Origin: Caldilineaceae bacterium
GTDB taxonomy: Bacteria; Chloroflexota; Anaerolineae; Caldilineales; Caldilineaceae
DNA length: 35,617 bases
Assembly: GCA_020845455.1 (NCBI GenBank)
Contig: JADLFO010000238.1
Location: 1-35,617, forward strand
Reading direction: 5' to 3'
The notes under the pieces were generated by a model. It was not told the origin of the DNA and searched no databases. It was given only the letters and a program-made list of their open reading frames with translations. Shown piece by piece: positions 30,716 through 35,617 of this stretch (the stretch's first letter is position 1; each line of letters begins with the position of its first letter). The position numbers and the translations under genes were made by a program.

Positions 30716-33592
30716 CTAGGTCGTCATGCGCAGCCGGTAGCACAGCCGGAGCAAGCGCAGTTCCAGATAGGAGACACGGCCATCCAACGCTTCGAAAATC
30801 GGGCTGAGCCGCTCGATGCCGAGCCGGTCAAACTGGGCAAAGACCTCGGCCTGCTCGGCGGCGCTCAATACAGATGTCTTCATCAAGGATGCGATGGATA
30901 ATGGCCGATCTGTGCCGATGTATCTCTCTAGATAACCCACAATCGTCGTTAAGCGCAAGCCCAACTCATCTGCAATCTCATTGACCGTCCTGCCCCGCTC
31001 CAATTGCTGCACAGCATAGAGAATGCGGCCTCTGCGTGTGCGGTTTGGGCCAGCTTGATCGCGTGCGGGTGCGTCTGTTCGCTCTGGCCGCGGCCGTTCC
31101 GCCAGCCCGTGTTCGGCGCAGTATGCCTGGATGACCTCAATACAGCGCGCGGCGTAGTGGGTCAGCTTGTATTCACCTATGCCATAGATAGCGGCAAACG
31201 ACTCTTTGCTCAGAGGGTAGTAGGTTGCCATCTCCTGGAGCGAACGGTCGCCGAAGATTATATAAGGCGGGATCCGCTCGTTTTCGGCCATCTGTCGGCG
31301 CAGTTCACGCAGCCGCGCAAAGAGTTCCTCGTCGTAATCGTGCGGTGACGGTGTGGCATAGGCTTCTGCGGCGCGCGGCATCGCCTGCAGCCGCCCCCAG
31401 ACCGAAGCGCCGTTCAGCACGGCGCGACCCTGTTCGGTCAAATAGAGGCCGCCATGTTGGGTGAGGGCGACCAACTGCTGTTGGCGAAATTGGGTCACCA
31501 GGTCTTGCCAACGCGCGGTCGAAAGACTGCGCCCCGCTCCATAGTATGTCAACTGATCATGCTGCCAGCGCAGCACGCTCTGGGCGCGCGAGCCGCGCAA
31601 GATGTTGATGAGATGACCCGCGCCAAACATCTCGCGGGTATCGCGGCAGCATTCGAGAAAGAGGCGTGCGACCTCGGTCAGATCGTCGGGCTGTTCCTCC
31701 TGCCGTGGCGTGCGGCAGTTGTCGCACATGTCGCAGGACATCTGGGGCGCATCCTGCCCGAAGTAGGTCAGGAGACGGCCGTGGCGGCAGGTGGGCGACA
31801 AGGTCCAGTCGACCATCTGTTGAAGCAGCACATGCTGCTGCCGCCGGTGGGTCTCCGAACTGTCGGAAAGGTCGATCAACCCGCGGGCGGTGACAAAATC
31901 TTGGCGCGTATAGAGCATGAGACAGTCGGCAGGGCCGCCGTCGCGCCCGGCGCGGCCGATCTGCTGGAAATAAGTTTCCAGGTTCTTGGGCATGTTGTAG
32001 TGCAGCACAAAGCGCACGTCGGGTTTGTCAATGCCCATACCAAAGGCGACCGTGGCGACCATGACGCGTACGGTATCGCGCGTGAAGCGGCGTTGATGCT
32101 CGGCGCGCTGCGCGTCGCCCATACCCCCATGGTAGCCCAGCGCATCCACGCCTGCGGCTTGCAGGTCGGCGGTGAGTTCGTCGACCTGACGGCGTGTGTT
32201 GCAGTAGATGATGCCAGACTGCTCTCGGTGGGCCTGGAGAAAGTCTAGCACCTGCCGCACCCCTGCCCCACGCTCTTGGACAGCAATATAGAGGTTCGGG
32301 CGGTCGAAGGCCCCCACAAAGCGGCTGCCTGCGCCGATCCCAAGGGCGGCAGCGATATCATCGCGCACTGCCGGTGTGGCGGTCGCGGTCATCGCCACGC
32401 AAGGAATATGGGGAAATTGACTGCGGACTTGGATCAAGTCGCGATATTCAGGGCGAAAGTCGTGGCCCCATTCGGAAATACAGTGTGCCTCGTCGACGAC
32501 CAAGCATTCGACGTTGAGCTGATCGAGCAGATTGAGAATGTGGGGCCGGAGCAGCGTCTCCGGCGCAAGATAGAGCAGCTTGAGCGCGCCGGTCTGGGCG
32601 GCGCGCACTACGCTGTTATACTCCTGGCCGGACAGAAGGCTATGCAGGCCTGCTGCTGCAATCCCCCAATGATGCAGGTGCGCCACCTGATCCTCCATCA
32701 ACGAGATCAGCGGTGAGACGACTAAGGTCAACCCCTCAAAGGCGAGCGCAGGCAGTTGATAGCAGAGCGATTTGCCCGCGCCGGTGGCCATCACCACTAG
32801 CGCGTCCTGGCGCGCCAGGATCGCTTCGATGATCTCTTGCTGCTGAGGGCGAAAGTTGCGGAAGCCAAAATGGCGGTGTAAGAGCGCATGCATATCGACT
32901 TGAACACGCGGCAGCGTTGTGTGTCTGGGCAGCCCCAGCGTCACCGCAGGGGTTAGCGGCATATCGATCGGCTCATCCTCAAACCAGCCTGAGATCTGGG
33001 CGTAACAGCGCGGCTCCTCTTCGGGATGGTCGCGCGGCTGCCACCAGCGCGCCAGCGAGACGCGCAGCAGGATGCCCGCAGGCAGCGTCTCCACCGGCGG
33101 CTGAAAGCCGACATAGGTCAGATAGCGCCCGCCTTCGTCGCCTGGATAGGCATAGCGGAAATGGCCGCGCGAACTGATCAAAAAGTGCAGCGGGCGATCC
33201 GGCTGCCAGAAGAGCGTGCTTGTTTTGGGGATCGCATCCTGCCCAACATAGACGCGCCCGCTGTTGGATAGCTGGAGCATGCCGCCGTACAGTACATCCA
33301 ACCCACCGCAGGCAGGCGGCATAAAACGCCGGATCGCTGCAAGCAGCTTATTCGACGTGCGAAGCCGGCGTTTGCTCCAGACTACCAGGTCTTCGGTATG
33401 CGGTGGGATGATCGCCTCCGGCGGGCTGCAGTCGAGCAGTTCCCAGACATCGCCGATCTCATACTCCAAGTTAAAGCGTTCGTTGACCTCGGCATCGGCA
33501 GCCAGCAAACGTACGCTCTCACCCCTCTTGGTGATCGCGCCGATGCAGGCGCCTGTGCCCATGCGTGTCTTGGCGACGATCAACACGTTCAC
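30716..33592 (-). CDS. recQ: RecQ-family helicase with extra N-terminal domain
   Basis: This 958-residue protein is a superfamily 2 DNA helicase, 3'-5' in known RecQs. The core starts near residue 229: 'FRPQQQEII' (motif 0), 'MATGAGKSLCYQLP' (I, about 265-278), 'VVSPLISLMEDQV' (Ia), 'VVDEAHCISEWGHDFRPEY' (II, about 363-381), 'MTATATPAV' (III), 'IIYCNTRRQ' (IV), 'FGMGIDKPDVRFV' (V) and 'QIGRAGRDG' (VI). A Cys cluster (CRHGRLL...CDMCDNC, about 603-628) is the RecQ zinc site, then an HRDC-like domain (about 765-840) and a helix-turn-helix-like tail. E. coli RecQ is 609 residues. Residues 1-225 are extra ('VLIVAKTRMGTGACIGAIT', 'YEIGDVWEL', 'PPHTEDLVV') and resemble, from memory, a dual OB-fold domain seen in conflict-system proteins. 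The GTG start overlaps the DUF488 stop (GTGA); GGAG lies 8 bases upstream. Confidence 0.9.
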   Translation of the reverse strand: MNVLIVAKTRMGTGACIGAITKRGESVRLLAADAEVNERFNLEYEIGDVWELLDCSPPEAIIPPHTEDLVVWSKRRLRTSNKLLAAIRRFMPPACGGLDVLYGGMLQLSNSGRVYVGQDAIPKTSTLFWQPDRPLHFLISSRGHFRYAYPGDEGGRYLTYVGFQPPVETLPAGILLRVSLARWWQPRDHPEEEPRCYAQISGWFEDEPIDMPLTPAVTLGLPRHTTLPRVQVDMHALLHRHFGFRNFRPQQQEIIEAILARQDALVVMATGAGKSLCYQLPALAFEGLTLVVSPLISLMEDQVAHLHHWGIAAAGLHSLLSGQEYNSVVRAAQTGALKLLYLAPETLLRPHILNLLDQLNVECLVVDEAHCISEWGHDFRPEYRDLIQVRSQFPHIPCVAMTATATPAVRDDIAAALGIGAGSRFVGAFDRPNLYIAVQERGAGVRQVLDFLQAHREQSGIIYCNTRRQVDELTADLQAAGVDALGYHGGMGDAQRAEHQRRFTRDTVRVMVATVAFGMGIDKPDVRFVLHYNMPKNLETYFQQIGRAGRDGGPADCLMLYTRQDFVTARGLIDLSDSSETHRRQQHVLLQQMVDWTLSPTCRHGRLLTYFGQDAPQMSCDMCDNCRTPRQEEQPDDLTEVARLFLECCRDTREMFGAGHLINILRGSRAQSVLRWQHDQLTYYGAGRSLSTARWQDLVTQFRQQQLVALTQHGGLYLTEQGRAVLNGASVWGRLQAMPRAAEAYATPSPHDYDEELFARLRELRRQMAENERIPPYIIFGDRSLQEMATYYPLSKESFAAIYGIGEYKLTHYAARCIEVIQAYCAEHGLAERPRPERTDAPARDQAGPNRTRRGRILYAVQQLERGRTVNEIADELGLRLTTIVGYLERYIGTDRPLSIASLMKTSVLSAAEQAEVFAQFDRLGIERLSPIFEALDGRVSYLELRLLRLCYRLRMTT

Positions 33593-34074
33593 CGGATGTG
33601 CTCCACCTCTAGCCCGATCGCGGCGAACTGGGCTGCGGCCAAAGAGCGATGGCAGGCTTCGGGCGCGCGCTCTACGCAGAAAAAGGCGGCGACTTTTACA
33701 TCGGCGGGCAGTTCGTCGAGAAAGGCTTGAGGTGAAAAGCCAGCCAGGCATTCCTGGGCATAGGCAGCGATGAACGCGGGGTCGAGCGCTGCACGCCGGC
33801 GCTTGGCGGTGTGCAGCGCTTTGTCCACGGCATACTGCATATGGCGCACGTTGGTGCTGGGGGCCAGCGCCGCCACATGGCGATAGGCGATGCCCAGATC
33901 GGCCAGTTTGGCCTGCAGCCGCCGGCTGTTGGCAAAGGCATATTGGCTGCCGCGCACCCCGCGCCGCCGCCGGATATCGCAAAAAAGGTCTACCTGCGCT
34001 GCTTGCAGGGCGGCGAAGAACTCCTGCTCGCTATAGCCATAGACGCCAATGGTCACAATTCGGGGTTGAGTCAT
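33589..34074 (-). CDS. DUF488 protein, short form
   Basis: This 161-residue protein opens with 'IVTIGVYGYSEQEFFAAL', continues with 'VDLFCDIRRRRGVRGS' and ends with the conserved 'FFCVERAPEACHR', the C-x-E...C-H-R signature of DUF488. The family is widespread but its biochemistry is not settled; conserved Cys, His and Arg suggest a nucleic-acid or nucleotide enzyme (inference). It differs clearly from the second DUF488 gene upstream, so it is not a recent duplicate. The ATG has AGGA 8 bases upstream. Its stop overlaps the RecQ start by 4 bases, so the two proteins are made together. Confidence 0.85.
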   Translation of the reverse strand: MTQPRIVTIGVYGYSEQEFFAALQAAQVDLFCDIRRRRGVRGSQYAFANSRRLQAKLADLGIAYRHVAALAPSTNVRHMQYAVDKALHTAKRRRAALDPAFIAAYAQECLAGFSPQAFLDELPADVKVAAFFCVERAPEACHRSLAAAQFAAIGLEVEHIR

Positions 34075-34106
34075 TGGGGGATTCCTGTTTGGTGGTGGGA
34101 AGTTAG

Positions 34107-34712
34107 CTACTCTTCATCGTCTAGGGGGATGTCATCTGGATAGGGTTCATATCCTGCTGGGGCCGCCGGACGATAGCGTTTGCGCGAGGTCAATCCGGTA
34201 TCGCCGAACAGGGAAAGCTGCACGCCGGTGACGATCTGCATCACCTCGGCTTGGGTCTGAAGCGCGCCCGTGTCATCGATGTGGGCGAGCGGGACCTGCA
34301 GCGCGTCGAGCGAGACGCCGATCAGCTTGCTGCGGTGACATTGCTCGGGTTTGCCCTCGCTGCACATGAGCGCCACCCGCTGCTGTTGGCGAAAGGCCGC
34401 GTGCAGCCGTTCGATTCCCTGTTGATAGACCGCCAGCATCTTGACCTTATCATAGTCGACCTTGCCGTCTACATAACAGGCTGGGTCCGTGGGCCGCCCG
34501 CCCAGCGTATCGCCCAGAAAAAGATAGCGGATCCCCTGCGCTTGCAGCGCGCTCGCCAGCGCCTCCTTAGAGTATTCCGGTTTATAGCGCGAATAGGGCG
34601 CGCTGCGCACATCGACTAGATAGGCGATCTGATGCTGTTGGAGGACGGCCATAAACTCTTCCAGGGTGCGGCTGCCGTAGCCGATGGTGTAGATCGGGAT
34701 CGTCTCGCTCAT
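34107..34712 (-). CDS. DUF488 protein, long form
   Basis: This 201-residue protein has the DUF488 pattern: '[18 protein letters not shown]', '[21 protein letters not shown]', 'GDTLGGRP' and the C-terminal '[18 protein letters not shown]'. An acidic tail follows ('DDIPLDDEE'). It is the more canonical of the two DUF488 proteins in this operon. Its ATG at 34712 overlaps the stop of the epimerase gene (ATGA), with GGGA 7 bases upstream. Only 32 bases separate it from the second DUF488 gene. Confidence 0.85.
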   Translation of the reverse strand: MSETIPIYTIGYGSRTLEEFMAVLQQHQIAYLVDVRSAPYSRYKPEYSKEALASALQAQGIRYLFLGDTLGGRPTDPACYVDGKVDYDKVKMLAVYQQGIERLHAAFRQQQRVALMCSEGKPEQCHRSKLIGVSLDALQVPLAHIDDTGALQTQAEVMQIVTGVQLSLFGDTGLTSRKRYRPAAPAGYEPYPDDIPLDDEE

Positions 34713-35617
34713 TGCGCCATCCCTGCCGGCACGGTCCCTTGGGCGATCAGCCAGGAGACGGCCTCCTGGACGGCCTGCAGCGAGCTGTAGCGCGGCCGGT
34801 ACTCCAGCAGCCGCTGCGCCTTGGCAATGCTGCAGTTGGGGCTGTGGGTGATATGATCCCAGGTGGCGCGGGCTTCGTCGGCGCTGACGGTGGCCGTCCA
34901 TTCCTCCCAGGGCAGATAGCGCAGGTTGGCCGTCTGTCCAAACCAGTCCGCCATACGCTCGGCATAGCCGCGCAGGCTCAACGCCTGGGGCGAGACGGCA
35001 TGAAAGCTCTCGCCCACCGCGCCGCTCCAATGGCTCATGGCCTGCATGAAGATCTGCGCCACGTCGCCGGCGTGGACATGATGCACGGTCTCCATGCCCA
35101 GGTTGGGCAGCGTGATCTCTTCGCCGCGGCCCAGCCGCCCAAACACCTCCGGGTTAAAATGGCCTGCCGGATTCAACGGGTTCCAACCGGGGCCGACAAT
35201 ATGGCCCGGATGCAGGATGGTGGCGGGAAAGTCGCCGCGGCGCGCCTCGTCGAGCAGATAGCGCTCGATGGCGGCTTTGCGGATGCCATAGTCGCCAAAG
35301 GGCCGCCGCGGCTCGTCCTCGGTCGTGGGCGCATGCACGGTCGGGCCATGCACCCAGACTGTGCCGCAGTGTAGAAAATGCTGCACGCGCCCGCGCAGCG
35401 CGCCCACGATCTGCCGCGCGCTTTCCGGCGTAAAGCAGATCAGGTCGATCACCACGTCGGGCTGCAAGGAGGCGACCTGGTCGCCAAAGCTGCCGTCCTG
35501 CTCGGCGGCGGCGCGGTCGACCGTCACCTGCTGCACCTGCTGCCAAGCCGCATGGGGCTGATAGGGCGCATGTTGCCCCCGGCTCAGGTTGATCACCTCA
35601 TGCCCGGCCTCGACCAA
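34709..35617 (-). CDS. NAD-dependent epimerase/dehydratase family protein, partial
   Basis: This gene is cut at the window edge: the visible 302 residues begin at '[13 protein letters not shown]', just after the place where the N-terminal GxxGxxG NAD motif should lie. Visible landmarks are '[14 protein letters not shown]', '[11 protein letters not shown]', the YxxxK catalytic pair in '[11 protein letters not shown]' and '[14 protein letters not shown]'. It is an extended short-chain dehydrogenase of the sugar-epimerase type; the substrate is unknown. It is the upstream partner of the DUF488/RecQ genes through a 4-base overlap, although a functional link is not obvious and it may simply share the promoter. 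Confidence 0.85.
   Translation of the reverse strand: MVEAGHEVINLSRGQHAPYQPHAAWQQVQQVTVDRAAAEQDGSFGDQVASLQPDVVIDLICFTPESARQIVGALRGRVQHFLHCGTVWVHGPTVHAPTTEDEPRRPFGDYGIRKAAIERYLLDEARRGDFPATILHPGHIVGPGWNPLNPAGHFNPEVFGRLGRGEEITLPNLGMETVHHVHAGDVAQIFMQAMSHWSGAVGESFHAVSPQALSLRGYAERMADWFGQTANLRYLPWEEWTATVSADEARATWDHITHSPNCSIAKAQRLLEYRPRYSSLQAVQEAVSWLIAQGTVPAGMAQ

Noticed and set aside
33593..33982. N-terminal extension of RecQ over the DUF488 gene
   Set aside because: The extra residues are a low-complexity out-of-frame reading of the DUF488 gene; the GTG at 33592 has GGAG upstream and a GTGA overlap.
34713..35030. N-terminal extension of the long DUF488 protein
   Set aside because: It is an out-of-frame reading of the epimerase gene; DUF488 similarity starts right after the ATG at 34712.

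Overview
The window is high-GC bacterial DNA packed with genes, many joined by 4-base start/stop overlaps (ATGA or GTGA) and several using GTG or TTG starts. The gene mix suggests Chloroflexota (Caldilinea/Anaerolinea-like), with about even confidence: a Wzz protein fused to a decayed tyrosine kinase, DUF11/beta-propeller surface proteins, kinase-rich glycan genes, and a palindromic intergenic repeat of the TGTCACCCTG...CAGCGTGACA type. I see no rRNA, tRNA, CRISPR array, transposase or integrase.

Region A (about 220-25861, all + strand) is a Wzx/Wzy-type surface polysaccharide locus. It has a membrane protein with a decayed GGDEF domain, a Wzz/BY-kinase-like co-polymerase, a nucleotidyltransferase-like/thymidylate-kinase-like fusion, an exported beta-propeller protein, GT4 and GT2 glycosyltransferases, a lipoprotein resembling alginate lyases, a Wzy-like polymerase or ligase and a Wzx-like flippase. 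A modification block follows (14351-25861): a methyltransferase-like/APH-kinase fusion, a methyltransferase, an HPr-kinase-like protein, a split copy of the methyltransferase-like/APH pair, a second thymidylate-kinase-like protein, an alkaline-phosphatase-superfamily ('sulfatase-like') enzyme, an ATP-grasp ligase, a polysaccharide deacetylase and a last GT4. Five P-loop or APH-type phosphotransferases in one locus suggest a heavily phosphorylated or otherwise decorated glycan. No initiating glycosyl-1-phosphate transferase and no nucleotide-sugar synthesis genes are visible, so those must be encoded elsewhere.

Region B (25858-30715) is a mixed accessory stretch: a short doubtful ORF at the end of the cluster, a small minus-strand protein with ADP-ribosyltransferase-like features, a minus-strand ATP-grasp ligase plus beta-lactamase-fold hydrolase pair ending in an intrinsic terminator, a palindromic repeat element, and a + strand cytoplasmic-looking metzincin. 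The metzincin's putative promoter is covered by a perfect 14-bp inverted repeat, and the gene ends in a strong terminator.

Region C (30716-35617, minus strand) is a tightly coupled operon: an NAD-dependent epimerase cut by the window edge, two different DUF488 proteins, and a 958-residue RecQ helicase with an extra N-terminal domain of about 220 residues and a long C-terminal extension. This is the best candidate here for an undescribed nucleic-acid repair or defence system.

Two other patterns stand out. One is the fused versus split methyltransferase-like/APH module. The other is a set of short tandem repeats, with units that are multiples of three, lying at four gene boundaries of the polysaccharide locus.
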